This document shows, in pieces, positions 7,206 through 16,718 of a DNA stretch of 64,000 nt. Numbering within the stretch: position 1 is the stretch's first letter; every line of letters begins with the position of its first letter. The position numbers were made by a program, and so were the translations under genes. The DNA comes from Chloroflexota bacterium (lineage in GTDB: Bacteria > Chloroflexota > Anaerolineae > Aggregatilineales > Phototrophicaceae), in assembly GCA_009841405.1 (NCBI GenBank), contig VXLV01000124.1:62001-126000 (forward strand), written 5' to 3'. The notes under the pieces were generated by a model. The model saw only the letters and a program-made list of their open reading frames with translations, ran no database searches and was not told the DNA's origin.

Positions 7206-8774
7206 ATGTTTAATCTACGTACCTTCAGCACAATATTGATTGTCATCCTGTTTTTAGTATCTCTGGGTACGGCCACTGCGCAGGATCCGCAGTACGGCGG
7301 AACGCTGGTGTTTGGCGCCGAGTCCATGGGCGACTCTTTCGACATCGGTTTCTGGCACGGATTCGGCGGCGTACACGTGATCGACACCATCGGCGAAGGT
7401 CTGGTGCGCGCGGACTTTGAAAATGGCGGCGCGCAGCCCGGCTTGGCTGAGTCCTGGGAGATTTCCGACGACGGATTGGTTTACACCTTCCACATCCGCG
7501 AGGGCATGACCTTCCACGACGGCGAGCCGGTGACCGCCGACGCCATCGTTCGCAGCATGAAGCGTCCCATCAACCCGGATGACCCGAGCTACATCGAGGG
7601 CATGTACATGTATGGCAACCAGGGCGCGAGCAACTGGGAATCGCTCGAAGCGGTCGACGAGCACACGATCGTCTTGACCTTGATGCAGCCCAACGCGACG
7701 CAGCTTCTGGTATTCTCCCGTCCCGATGGCGTCATCATCAGCCCGAAGGCCCTGGATGAATATGGCACGGAAGTCGGTTTGAATGTGTCGGCCGCCGGCC
7801 CCTTCAAGATCGAACGTTTTGTGCCTGGCCAGGAGGCGGTGCTGGCGGCGAATGAAGATTACTGGGCGGGGCGGCCTTACGTTGACCGGGTCGTAATTCG
7901 CGCCTACCCCGATGAAGCCGGCATCCTTGCCGCTTTGGAGGCGGGCGAAATTGATATGACGCTCTACGCGCCATTCACATCTGTGCCGCGCCTGCAAAAT
8001 TCCGATAACATTCGCGTCGAAGTCGGCGCCCCGCTGGTCAATTTGTTCGCCGGCGCAAATGTGGCCATGGCGCCGCTGGACAACCTGCTCGTTCGCAGCG
8101 CCATCAACTACGCGCTGGACCGCGAAGTCTTGATTGAGGCTGGATTAAATGGCTTCGCGGAGATGCCGGCCAGCTTGATCGGTCCTCTCGACCTGGGCTT
8201 TGACGAATCGGGACGAGAAATAAGCGTCTACGATCCGGAGCGGGCGCGTGAACTGATCGCGGAGTCCGGCCTGGAAACGCCTATTCCGCTGGATCTCGCC
8301 TACGAGAACAACCGCTTCTGGCCGCAGCTGGCCGAGTTGATCGCCGCTGACCTGGAGGCAGTCGGATTTGATGTGACGCTCGATCGTCTCGACACCGGTT
8401 CATTCTGGGGCAAAGTCGGGGATGGGCAAACGCAACTGAGCATCAATCAGCGTTCCACGTTCGTGCCCGACCCGCACGGTAAGGCGATCCTGATGGCGCG
8501 GGCCGGCGCCGAGGGCAGCCAAACCCAGCACCATGCGCTGCAAGCGGCTGACGAGCTGGATGCCTTGATAACTGCCGGCATCTCAACTGCCGATCCCGAA
8601 GAACGGGCCGCGATATATCAAGAATTTCAAGCCTTGATGCTCGAGCAACTGCCCTACATCTACATCGGTTATCTGACGCCGCCAATCTTCGTAAACAAGC
8701 GTGTGCAGAATGTGGAGACCTTCGGCACCGCCGGCGGGCGCATCAACCTGCGCGGCGTTTGGCTGTCTGAATAA
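7206..8774 (+). CDS. ABC transporter substrate-binding protein, family 5 (peptide/nickel type)
   Basis: An exported solute-binding protein of the DppA/OppA class, about 522 residues. The ATG at 7206 is preceded by GAGAAAGG at 7190-7197 and begins a signal peptide (MFNLRTFSTILIVILFLVSL, then GTATAQ). Family 5 features: ESWEISDDGLVYTFHIREGMTFHDGEPVTADA and INYALDREVLIEAGLNG. It delivers ligand to the permeases encoded directly downstream (DppC then DppB). Peptides, glutathione, opines and some sugars are all known ligands of the family. With creatininase, RidA and M20 genes next door, a nitrogenous amide is a reasonable guess. No lipobox is visible after the signal sequence. Confidence 0.92.
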   Translation: MFNLRTFSTILIVILFLVSLGTATAQDPQYGGTLVFGAESMGDSFDIGFWHGFGGVHVIDTIGEGLVRADFENGGAQPGLAESWEISDDGLVYTFHIREGMTFHDGEPVTADAIVRSMKRPINPDDPSYIEGMYMYGNQGASNWESLEAVDEHTIVLTLMQPNATQLLVFSRPDGVIISPKALDEYGTEVGLNVSAAGPFKIERFVPGQEAVLAANEDYWAGRPYVDRVVIRAYPDEAGILAALEAGEIDMTLYAPFTSVPRLQNSDNIRVEVGAPLVNLFAGANVAMAPLDNLLVRSAINYALDREVLIEAGLNGFAEMPASLIGPLDLGFDESGREISVYDPERARELIAESGLETPIPLDLAYENNRFWPQLAELIAADLEAVGFDVTLDRLDTGSFWGKVGDGQTQLSINQRSTFVPDPHGKAILMARAGAEGSQTQHHALQAADELDALITAGISTADPEERAAIYQEFQALMLEQLPYIYIGYLTPPIFVNKRVQNVETFGTAGGRINLRGVWLSE

Positions 8775-8902
8775 TCCGAATACTGCGCTGGCGAATATGG
8801 CTTCGTCTGCTGATAATGAAGCCATATTTGCCTCTTGCAGCGGCAAAGCACTAGACTAAGCTCGACTCCCCACTCTGATTGCGAGTGCAGGTTGGGCCCT
8901 TG

Positions 8903-9763
8903 ATGCGAGCTGACAGAACCATTGGATCGCGGCTCGGCGCCTACTGGCGGCAGTATGATATTGCCCTCGTTGGCGGCGCCGTCTTCGCCTTTATCTTGCT
9001 GGTCACAATCCTTGCGTCGGCCTTCGCCCCCTACGATCCAATGGCGCGCAACATCAAGAACCGCTTCGCTACACCTTCGACCGACTACAGATTCGGCACC
9101 GACCAGCTGGGACGCGATGTCTTGTCGCGCGTGATTCACGGAGGACGGCCGATTCTCGCCGCGAGTTTCACGGCCGTGTTATCCGCCTTGGCTGTCGGTA
9201 CGATCATAGGCGTCGCCGGCGGTTATATCGGCGGCTGGCCAGATACCGCGCTCATGCGCTTGATGGACGTGATGCTTAGCTTTCCATCCATCCTGCTGGC
9301 GATTCTAATTGTGGCCACACTGGGCGTGGGCTTGCTCAATGTGACAGTCGCCATCGGCTTCGCCATGGTCCCCGTATTCGCGCGGCTCGTGCGCTCGATC
9401 GTGATCACACTGGTATATGAAGAATACGTGCTTGCGGCGCGCTCGCTGGGCGCTTCAGACCTGCATATCATCCGGAAACATATCCTCCCCAACATGATGC
9501 CGCCTATCATCGTGCAAGCGTCGGCGATGCTGGCTGTGGCCATCGGCGTCGCCTCCGCTCTGAATTTCATCGGGCTAGGCGTCGAACCGGGCACGCCAGA
9601 CTGGGGCATGATGGTCGCCGAGGGCCAACGGCTAATCTTTGACGCGCCTCATGTACCCCTCTTTCCCGGGCTGGCCATCACCATCACTGTTCTCAGCGTC
9701 AATTATTTAGGCGATGGTCTGCGCGATCACCTCGATCCCAGGCTGCGCCGCCAGGGAATCTGA
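8903..9763 (+). CDS. ABC transporter permease, DppC-like
   Basis: An inner-membrane permease of the BPD_transp_1 family, about 286 residues from the ATG at 8903. It starts with the OppC_N-type segment (first membrane span near residues 20-45, ending FAPYDP) and has the DppC hallmark FGTDQLGRDVLSRVIHGGR. The coupling-helix region EYVLAARSLGASDLHIIRKHILPN would contact the ATPase. It ends next to the partner permease gene, ten bases apart. The order C before B is the reverse of the usual dpp/opp arrangement, and no ATP-binding subunit follows within the window. Confidence 0.93.
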   Translation: MRADRTIGSRLGAYWRQYDIALVGGAVFAFILLVTILASAFAPYDPMARNIKNRFATPSTDYRFGTDQLGRDVLSRVIHGGRPILAASFTAVLSALAVGTIIGVAGGYIGGWPDTALMRLMDVMLSFPSILLAILIVATLGVGLLNVTVAIGFAMVPVFARLVRSIVITLVYEEYVLAARSLGASDLHIIRKHILPNMMPPIIVQASAMLAVAIGVASALNFIGLGVEPGTPDWGMMVAEGQRLIFDAPHVPLFPGLAITITVLSVNYLGDGLRDHLDPRLRRQGI

Positions 9764-9773
9764 TGGCAATCGT

Positions 9774-10784
9774 ATGATCAGCTACTTGCTCAAACGACTG
9801 ATCTGGCTGCCCATCGTTTTGTGGGCGGTCAGCAGCCTGACCTTCCTCGCCCTGCGAATCGTGCCGGGAAATCCAATCCAAACGGTGCAGAATCAGGTAA
9901 TGGACAAAAGCCAGTTGGCGCAGGTAGAAGCGGTGTGGGGGCTAAACCGCCCGGTTAGCGAACAATACCTGAACTTTCTCTCTAAATTGGTTCGGGGTGA
10001 TCTCGGCCTGGCGATGAGTAGCGGCGTGCCGATTCGGCGCATGATCTTCGAACGCATGCCGCCAACAATAGAGCTGGCAATCGTCTCGCTTATCATCAGC
10101 ACAGGCATCGGCGTTCTCTCTGGGGTCGCCTCGGTTGCGATCCGCAATCGGGCCATCGATTACAGCGTTAGAACCGCCTCCATTCTTGGTCTGTCGCTAC
10201 CACTCTTCTGGGTTGGCATCATGCTGATAATTGTCTTCTCCGTCAACTTGCGCTGGACACCAACTAGCGGGCGAATCGGCGCCGGCGTCGATTATGATGT
10301 CATCACCAATTTCATGTTCTACGATCTGATTGCGACCGGCAACTGGGCAGCCTTCAGCAGCTTCTTGCGCCATCTTGTCTTGCCGAGCGTGACGATAGGC
10401 TTGACATCAGCGGGCTTCGTCGCTCGTCTGACGCGTTCGGCGATGTTGGAGGTCATGAACTCAGACTACATCCGCACTGCGCGCGCCAAAGGCCTGTACG
10501 AGCGCAGCGTCATCTGGAAACACGCCATGCGCAACGCCATGCTTCCGATAATCACCTTGCAGGGCTTGCAATTCGGCGCAATTCTCGGCGGCGCTGTGAT
10601 CACTGAGCGTGTGTTCTCCTATCCGGGCATGGGGACCTGGCTGCTCGATGGCATTCTTGAACGAGACTATTCTGTAGTCCAAGGCGGCATTATCTTCGTC
10701 GCCCTGGCCTACGTGCTGATGAATATGCTGGTAGACATCCTTTATCACGTCATTGATCCAAGACTGCGCAACCCCAGCAATTGA
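9774..10784 (+). CDS. ABC transporter permease, DppB-like
   Basis: Partner permease of the dipeptide/oligopeptide type, 336 residues, beginning MISYLLKRLIWLPIVLW with the first membrane span. Features of DppB are LRIVPGNP, YLNFLSKLVRGDLGLAMSSG and the EAA-like coupling loop YIRTARAKGLYERSVIWKHAMRNA. The ATG at 9774 lies ten bases after the DppC stop. A longer in-frame reading into the dppC gene is discarded. It forms the membrane channel with DppC. The energising ATPases must be encoded elsewhere or shared. The final gene of this operon is followed by a 211-base gap to a convergent gene. Confidence 0.93.
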   Translation: MISYLLKRLIWLPIVLWAVSSLTFLALRIVPGNPIQTVQNQVMDKSQLAQVEAVWGLNRPVSEQYLNFLSKLVRGDLGLAMSSGVPIRRMIFERMPPTIELAIVSLIISTGIGVLSGVASVAIRNRAIDYSVRTASILGLSLPLFWVGIMLIIVFSVNLRWTPTSGRIGAGVDYDVITNFMFYDLIATGNWAAFSSFLRHLVLPSVTIGLTSAGFVARLTRSAMLEVMNSDYIRTARAKGLYERSVIWKHAMRNAMLPIITLQGLQFGAILGGAVITERVFSYPGMGTWLLDGILERDYSVVQGGIIFVALAYVLMNMLVDILYHVIDPRLRNPSN

Positions 10785-10995
10785 GCGGCGGCAAAGCGGC
10801 GTACATGCTGCCAAGCGAATCCCGGCGATTTGGCTGTCCAGTCGCGACCCATTGAGGAGATTGAGCAGGCGCGTCCGGCCAGTCAAGCGAGCGTGGCATA
10901 CGCGCCAATCAGGAATGCCGGGTGGCGCCGGCCCGCTCGCCCAAGAGAGCTTGCGTATCGAATCTTCCCTCCGGGGGCGAAGACGCCAGTTTGAC
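10785..10995. other. Convergent intergenic region
   Basis: About 210 bases between two converging genes. I see GC-rich inverted segments but no hairpin followed by a T run, and no convincing gene. Confidence 0.4.
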
Positions 10996-12279
10996 TCACG
11001 CGGTAATCTCTGTGAAGAGACGCCGCGTTTCGACGCCGAGCTTGCGCCTCTTGCCCTTGGCCCACTTCTCCAGATCACGATAGTGCGCGACCGCTTCAGC
11101 CCGGCGGCCGAGCCGGACGTACAGGCGCAAGAGCTTAAGATGAGTCGCCTCAATTGAGTAGTCGGCGTCAATGGCCTTGCCCAGCGTAAGCAGGGCCAGC
11201 TCATCGTTGCCGCGCGCTGACCAGTTGTCCGCGATCTGTGTAAGCGACTCCGTATTAGCGACGCTATATGCCTGGCGCCGTTCTTCAATCCAGCCGTCGC
11301 TATGACCTTGCAGGAAAGGCCCCCGATACAACTTCGCCACATTTTGCCAGTGCTGAAACGCGTCAGGCAGATCGCCATGCCGGCATAGCAGCAGCGACTC
11401 CACAAATTCAAAGGCGTCGAAGTAGAAGGGAACATCGGGGTTAATGCGATAATACGTGCCGTCATGCGAAAGAATGTCCACGCCCAGGGCCTTGTGCAGA
11501 CGGCGCTTTGTAACGTGAAAGACGTTCACCGCCTGGTCAATGTGCAGATCGGGCCAGAATACTTCGCAGATCTGATTCCGCGTGACCTCTGGCCGGTCCA
11601 TGACAAAAAACAGCAGGAGGCGTGGCAAATGCCCTTCCCAGTTGTCCACTAGACGGTCGTCCATAAACACGTACCCGGGACCAAGCGACAGCACCTTGAG
11701 GCTGGCGTCCTTGGCATTGCGCTTACCGTAAAAGTCTTTCTGAATTAGCTCGTCATCGCGCAATATCACGGCGTGTCGCTTGGCCATCATTGACAGCCAG
11801 GGAAGGCGGGGCAAAGAGCGACCGTTGAGTACGATCGTGCAGCGTTCAGGCGCCAGGTGCGAAAGGCGCTCTACGAATCGATGGATGTCATCGGCTGGAT
11901 CCGCCCGATCAAACTCATCCAGGAGCAAAATAAAGTCGCCATCGCCAAAGTCCGCCAACTCGTCAAGAAAAGTCTTTAGCACCAAATCCACATGTCGGTA
12001 AGGATCCTGAAGCACATTCTGTGGCAATACGTTCAAGTGACGGCCAAAGCTTGCATGCTGTTTTGCCAGACCATTTATGAGGCCTGTTAAGAAATGAAAC
12101 AGATTTATGTCGTCAATATCCAGCGCATAATAGTAAGTCTTGCGCCTGGTATCGGCCAACAGCAACGCCACCGCCAGCGAACGAAATCGGCTGGCGGGAT
12201 GCAAGAGGACAAGTTTGGAGGCGCCGGCAAAGGTCAAGAACTTCTCATAGGCTCGGCGAACTTGAAGCTGGCTATTCAT
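10996..12279 (-). CDS. BTAD-type transcriptional regulator with N-terminal ATPase-like domain
   Basis: A 427-residue putative regulator. Residues about 1-190 resemble the nucleotide-binding part of a STAND/MalT-like ATPase: AYEKFLTFAGASKLVLLHPA, a Walker-B-like DFILLLDEFDRADP, and ERCTIVLNGRSLPRLPW. No GxxxxGKT Walker A is visible. Residues about 200-290 fit a winged helix of the OmpR/SARP type (LPRLLLFFVMDRPEVTRNQI, VFHVTKRRLHKALG). Residues 295-420 fit a bacterial transcriptional activation (BTAD) TPR domain (YRGPFLQGH, WIEERRQAY, LLRLYVRLGRRAEAVAHYRDLE). This order is the reverse of SARP/AfsR proteins. Target genes are unknown; the nearest are the acyl-CoA ligase upstream and the importer. 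Confidence 0.75.
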   Translation of the reverse strand: MNSQLQVRRAYEKFLTFAGASKLVLLHPASRFRSLAVALLLADTRRKTYYYALDIDDINLFHFLTGLINGLAKQHASFGRHLNVLPQNVLQDPYRHVDLVLKTFLDELADFGDGDFILLLDEFDRADPADDIHRFVERLSHLAPERCTIVLNGRSLPRLPWLSMMAKRHAVILRDDELIQKDFYGKRNAKDASLKVLSLGPGYVFMDDRLVDNWEGHLPRLLLFFVMDRPEVTRNQICEVFWPDLHIDQAVNVFHVTKRRLHKALGVDILSHDGTYYRINPDVPFYFDAFEFVESLLLCRHGDLPDAFQHWQNVAKLYRGPFLQGHSDGWIEERRQAYSVANTESLTQIADNWSARGNDELALLTLGKAIDADYSIEATHLKLLRLYVRLGRRAEAVAHYRDLEKWAKGKRRKLGVETRRLFTEITA

Positions 12280-12322
12280 GAGCTTTGCTTCTTAATGTTT
12301 ATGTTATTGGGTTAAGATTACA

Positions 12323-12350
12323 ATTTTATCCTAAAACTTAATACATTCAA
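12323..12350 (-). promoter_or_regulatory. Probable promoter of the BTAD regulator gene
   Basis: On the minus strand TTGAAT (12345-12350) and TAAAAT (12323-12328) are 16 bases apart within an AT-rich patch unlike the surrounding GC-rich sequence, 44 bases upstream of the start codon. Confidence 0.5.
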
Positions 12351-12466
12351 TGTCGATTCGTACATACGCAAACAATAGCAACACGCGGCGGCGCGTGCCG
12401 CTTTGATCAATTCCAGCGTGCCCCAACTATTTTCTACAAGGTCGCGCTGCGGCGGTGAGGCAATCG

Positions 12467-14206
12467 TCAGTTAGTCTCTGCTTCCATTCGCACCAGTTCG
12501 CGCCTCAGCGTCTTGCCGATGGCGGTCTTGGGCAATTCGTCAATGAAAGCGACCCGCCGCGGAATTTCGTAGGGCGCCAGCTTTTCTTCTAGGAAGGCAA
12601 TCAAGTCGTCTCGGTCCAGCTCGCGCCCTGGCTTGAGCACGATCCATGCTTTCAGCGCTTCCTGGCCGGCCCGCTCCGGATGCGGAATGCCGGCGACGCC
12701 AACTTCAAGCACGTCCGGATGCGCGGCGATGGCGTTCTCAACGGTCGTGGGGTAGACGTTGTAGCCGCCTATGAGCGCCATGTCCTTTTTCCGGTCGACG
12801 ATGTAGAAGTAGCCGTCTTCGTCCATACGGGCGATGTCACCGGTGTATAGCCAGCGCTTGCCATCGACTTCTCGCAGGACGTTCTGGGTTTCTTCCACCA
12901 TGCCGTGGTAGCCCACCATCACATTCGGCCCCGCCATAACCAGCTCGCCTGCCTCGCCCACCGGCACATCAGTTTCGCTATCTTCAAGGCTAACGATCCG
13001 CATATCCATCTCCGGCAGCGGCAGACCAATTGATCCCGGGCGATTCTCCTTGTAAATGGGATTGATATGCGATGCGGTGGGCGCTTCGCTCATGCCAAAT
13101 CCTTCGCGCACCGAACTGCCGCTGAGTCGCTCAAATTCGGCCTTGGTCGCCTCGGGCAAGGGCGCTGACCCGCTCAAGCAAAGGTGCAGGGAGCTCAGGT
13201 CCACCTCGCCGCGCTGGACAGCCGGATGGTTGTTGATTGCGTTATAAAGCGCGGGCACGCCCGGAAAGAGCGTCGTGCGAAACGTTTCGATATTGCCCAG
13301 CACATCGTCGATGTCGCGCGGGTTGGGCACGAGCACAATCTTGCAGCCGCGATAGACGCTCGTGCTGACAACTACGATCAACCCATAGACGTGGAAAAAA
13401 GGAATAGCGCCCAGAAAGATCTCGTCTTCCACCGGCGTATCAAATAGATCGAGGATGCCTTCGGCTTGCAGCATATTAGCCACCAGCGCGCGGTGCTTGG
13501 ACATGGCCGCCTTGGATACGCCCGTTGTGCCGCCCGTATACTGGAATATCGCCAGGTCGTCCGGCTTCACCGCCACATTGGGCCGTTTTCCATCAAAGCG
13601 CGAGAGCAGGTCCTGGAACCAATAATCGCCCGTTTCCACCTCTTGCAGGAAATGGCCTTCTTTCTTCTCCTTGGCGATCGTGAAAAGAAACTTGGCCAGG
13701 CCAGGCAGATACTCCTTGATATTGGCGACGATGACCGTTTTCACTTTTGTATTCGGCTGAACGCGTTTGACGAGCTCATAAAACAGTGTCATCGTCAGCA
13801 CAAATTCGGCGTCGCAATCGTTGATTTGATGCGCCATTCTTTCGGCCGGGTATGTCGGGTTGGTGGCGGCGACGACGCCGCCGGCTTTGAGAATTGCGTA
13901 GAAGCTGATGACGAAGGCAACCGAATTGGGCATGACTATGGCGACGCGGTCGCTCTGCTTGAGGCCAAGATCGACCAATGCCGCCGCCAAAGCGTCCGAT
14001 GCGCGATCGAGTTCTTCGTAGGTAACTGACTTGCTGATCCGGCCGATTAGCGGCAAATTGGCCGGTGTAATCAGCGCCGTCGATTGCGGAGCGCGATCGC
14101 GCGTGTCCTTCAACAACTGATGCAGCGGAATCTCGGGAAACTCAAGCGAAGTAGGCAGGCCTACATCGTAATTCTTGATCCACGGTCTCTCGGCGTAAGT
14201 CACCAT
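12467..14206 (-). CDS. Long-chain acyl-CoA ligase (AMP-forming), FadD-like
   Basis: An adenylate-forming ligase of about 579 residues that activates fatty or aromatic acids to CoA thioesters through an acyl-AMP. Motifs in order: the AMP-binding P-loop FQYTGGTTGVSKAAM, GFGMSEAP, YTGDIARMDEDGYFYIVDRKKDM with the hinge Asp, and the C-terminal PKTAIGKTLRREL carrying the catalytic Lys. The ATG at 14204-14206 (MVTYAERPW) follows a GAGGGGCGAG site; an in-frame start 14 codons earlier is less likely. The gene is followed on the same strand by the BTAD regulator gene and lies downstream of a thioesterase gene, so acyl-CoA formation and cleavage may be paired. Confidence 0.92.
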   Translation of the reverse strand: MVTYAERPWIKNYDVGLPTSLEFPEIPLHQLLKDTRDRAPQSTALITPANLPLIGRISKSVTYEELDRASDALAAALVDLGLKQSDRVAIVMPNSVAFVISFYAILKAGGVVAATNPTYPAERMAHQINDCDAEFVLTMTLFYELVKRVQPNTKVKTVIVANIKEYLPGLAKFLFTIAKEKKEGHFLQEVETGDYWFQDLLSRFDGKRPNVAVKPDDLAIFQYTGGTTGVSKAAMSKHRALVANMLQAEGILDLFDTPVEDEIFLGAIPFFHVYGLIVVVSTSVYRGCKIVLVPNPRDIDDVLGNIETFRTTLFPGVPALYNAINNHPAVQRGEVDLSSLHLCLSGSAPLPEATKAEFERLSGSSVREGFGMSEAPTASHINPIYKENRPGSIGLPLPEMDMRIVSLEDSETDVPVGEAGELVMAGPNVMVGYHGMVEETQNVLREVDGKRWLYTGDIARMDEDGYFYIVDRKKDMALIGGYNVYPTTVENAIAAHPDVLEVGVAGIPHPERAGQEALKAWIVLKPGRELDRDDLIAFLEEKLAPYEIPRRVAFIDELPKTAIGKTLRRELVRMEAETN

Positions 14207-14372
14207 TTGCTCGCCCCTCGATTCTCGCTCGCATTGAAATTCACACAAGTATAGCTCATTTCGGTTGCGCTAGAATACAACTTGACCGTTCCGAGCGCGC
14301 AATTGGCTCAGCAGATATGACCCGGGTTGCGCAAGGCAACCGCTTCGCGCGCAATGGCCGTCTGCCCGGAGA

Positions 14373-14786
14373 TCAGCCGCGCAACCATGCCGCCCATGCT
14401 GCCGGTATCCGCGTAATCCGGCCGCGGGAGTCGAGGCAAATCAGTTTGAGAGAAGCGCTAAAAGCAATCTCGCCCGAGCGCGCATCGGTTATGTCGCAGC
14501 CGAAGGTGATTGCCCGGCTCTTAACGTCTTCTATCCAGGTCTTGACCGTCACTCGCTGATCGTAGCGGCATGCTCGGAGATAGCGGGCTTTCAAATCCGC
14601 CGCCACCAGGAAATTGCCCGAGTCTTCAATATCAGCGTAGCTCCAGCCACGCTCGCGGATATAAGCGCTGCGGCCCTCTTCAAACCAGACGAGGTAGGCC
14701 GCGTGATGCGCCACACCCATATTGTCCGTTTCCGCATATCGGACACGAAATGTGATCTCGCAGATATGGCCATCGGTTGCCGCCAC
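14373..14786 (-). CDS. Acyl-CoA thioesterase (4HBT hotdog fold, YbgC/FadM-like)
   Basis: A 137-residue single hotdog-fold protein. The 4HBT active-site block RYAETDNMGVAHHAAYLVWF contains the catalytic Asp equivalent and the helix that follows it, and VTVKTWIEDVKSRAITFGCDI forms the central strands. It probably hydrolyses acyl-CoA thioesters in the cytoplasm. The start is GTG at 14784-14786 behind a G-rich ribosome-binding site. It is transcribed towards the acyl-CoA ligase gene, about 170 bases away, and the two could be one unit. Confidence 0.88.
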   Translation of the reverse strand: MAATDGHICEITFRVRYAETDNMGVAHHAAYLVWFEEGRSAYIRERGWSYADIEDSGNFLVAADLKARYLRACRYDQRVTVKTWIEDVKSRAITFGCDITDARSGEIAFSASLKLICLDSRGRITRIPAAWAAWLRG

Positions 14787-14910
14787 AAGTTCCCCCAGTG
14801 CGATGCGCTAACGGCATGAGTCTAACCCGCTCGCACTTCTAAGCACAAGCATTGAATCTTCCCGCATTTATGTCACACTACTTCAGGCCCGATCTGACCG
14901 AGGGAAAACC

Positions 14911-16716
14911 ATGTTTCGACTGATCCGTACCTCCGCGATAGTTGCGCTTATGCTTTCGCAGCTGTGGATAATCCGCGCCCAACCGAATGCCGACCCCTAC
15001 GCCGACTTGCAAAAATCACGGACGGATGACGGCGGTTTCGTGCTGGGCAATCCAGAGGCGCCCGTCAAAATAATCGAGTTCTCCGATTTTCTCTGCGCAA
15101 GCTGCCAGAATTACGAACCCGTCATCAGCAGCTTTATCCGAGAATTCGTCGTCTCTGGGCAAGCCCAATTCGAGTATCGCATTTTCCCGATTGTCGATCC
15201 CGAGCTTTCGGTGGTTAGCGCCAACCTGGTGGAATGCGCCGATACCTTGCAGCCGGGTCTGTTCTGGCGCGCTCACGACCTCATGTTTCAGATGACAAGC
15301 AGCGTCGGCTTCACAGCGGAGTCCTACACGGAATTTGCCGAAGCGCTGGCGCTCAATTCAGAAGCGCTTCTGGACTGCGCGTCGGAAGCGGATCAGCACC
15401 GAATTGACGCCGATTACGGCATGAGCCTGGGCGTGAACGCAACGCCGTCACTGTTCGTACAATACGGAGAGAGCGAGCCGCTGGCGATCGCGCTGGCTCT
15501 GCCGGAACACTACGCCGCGCTTGTCAGCGCGATACGATCGCAAACTTCGGATCCAGTCACCATACGCTATGGCGACTACGCCGGCCTTTCTACCTTCCGG
15601 CGCGACGATGGCGCCTTCGTGCTTGGCGATCCGGACGCGCCACTGACCATCGTCGCCTTTGAAGACTTCTTCTGTCCGCATTGTCAGGTCTACGCGGAAA
15701 CCGTTCGCCAGTTCATAGACGCCTATGTGCGCAGTGGTCGAGCCAATTTCGAGTTCCGACTCTATCCGCTGATTAACCCGCAGTACTCGACCACGGCCGC
15801 CAAAGTAGCGGAATGCGTTGCGGTCCAGGACCTGGGGCAATTCTGGGACGCGCATGACCTGCTCTTCCAATTCGCCGCCACGAATAATGCCGCCGATATG
15901 GCCGATGACATCGCCAGCCTGCTCGCCCTGGACGCCGCCGCTTTGAGCGACTGCCTCGAGCGTTCCATGCAGTTCCTGGTCGATGTACATGCCGGGCAAC
16001 GCGCCGGCGTAAGCGGCACGCCAGCGATCCGCGCGCGAGACGGCGAAGGCGACCTGCAATTCATTTATATTGGCGATCAGCCGCAGGCACGCGGCGGCTT
16101 GCCCATTGATGTTCTGGCGGCTCTGGCCGAAGGCGCTCCCGGCGTGACCATCGGCGCGCCCGAACGCAGCCTGCTCAACGAAGGCTTCTTGCAAGATACA
16201 AGCTTGATGAGCGAGACGCCCTGCGCCCCGCCCTGCTGGCAGAATATCACACCCGGGCAAACCAGCCTGGCGGAAGCTGAAGCGCGCGTCGCCGCTATCG
16301 ACAGTTTGGAGATCGCGCAGTCCGGCGGCGGCGCCTTTGCTTTTCGACATGTCGACGGTCCGATCTGCTGCCAGATCTCCAGCCAGGACGGCGAGACCGT
16401 CAGCACCACGCTCCTGCAATTCGCTCCGGCCATGAAACTCGGCCAGGTCATCGCCGCCCGCGGCGAACCGACATACGCCTTTGGCCAACCCTTCAACGAT
16501 GCCGAAGCCATCGTGATGCTGTATTATCCCGAGCAAAATATGCTGCTTAGCGCGCTGGCGCCGGGGGTTGACGGCAGCTTGTCGGAGGCATCGCCGGTGG
16601 TCGCGGCGGTCTACGCCACAAGCGACGTCTTTGCGGCCGCCTTTGGCTCCGCGCCCCTGCAAGCCTGGGGCGGCTATCTGAGCTATCGCGATTACGCCGA
16701 AAGCGGCGCCGGTTAG
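14911..16716 (+). CDS. Secreted tandem DsbA-like thioredoxin-fold protein with extra C-terminal domain
   Basis: A 601-residue exported protein. Residues 1-23 form a signal peptide (MFRLIRTSAIVALMLSQLW). Two DsbA/thioredoxin_4 modules follow: residues about 40-205 with CASC at 62-65, and about 230-405 with CPHC at 255-258. Both are introduced by the same phrase, FVLG(N/D)P(E/D)AP, so an internal duplication is evident. CPHC is the DsbA-type oxidising dithiol; CASC is unusual. Residues about 430-600 (TPCAPPCWQNITPGQTS, then CCQIS) form a separate Cys-containing domain that I do not recognise as a known enzyme. Likely role: extracytoplasmic disulfide formation. It is convergent with hisE, whose stop lies two bases on. 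Confidence 0.85.
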   Translation: MFRLIRTSAIVALMLSQLWIIRAQPNADPYADLQKSRTDDGGFVLGNPEAPVKIIEFSDFLCASCQNYEPVISSFIREFVVSGQAQFEYRIFPIVDPELSVVSANLVECADTLQPGLFWRAHDLMFQMTSSVGFTAESYTEFAEALALNSEALLDCASEADQHRIDADYGMSLGVNATPSLFVQYGESEPLAIALALPEHYAALVSAIRSQTSDPVTIRYGDYAGLSTFRRDDGAFVLGDPDAPLTIVAFEDFFCPHCQVYAETVRQFIDAYVRSGRANFEFRLYPLINPQYSTTAAKVAECVAVQDLGQFWDAHDLLFQFAATNNAADMADDIASLLALDAAALSDCLERSMQFLVDVHAGQRAGVSGTPAIRARDGEGDLQFIYIGDQPQARGGLPIDVLAALAEGAPGVTIGAPERSLLNEGFLQDTSLMSETPCAPPCWQNITPGQTSLAEAEARVAAIDSLEIAQSGGGAFAFRHVDGPICCQISSQDGETVSTTLLQFAPAMKLGQVIAARGEPTYAFGQPFNDAEAIVMLYYPEQNMLLSALAPGVDGSLSEASPVVAAVYATSDVFAAAFGSAPLQAWGGYLSYRDYAESGAG

Positions 16717-16718
16717 GT

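Noticed and set aside
15448..16662. 404-codon open frame antisense to the tandem DsbA-like gene
   Set aside because: The plus-strand reading has a signal peptide and CxxC motifs; the antisense reading has none.
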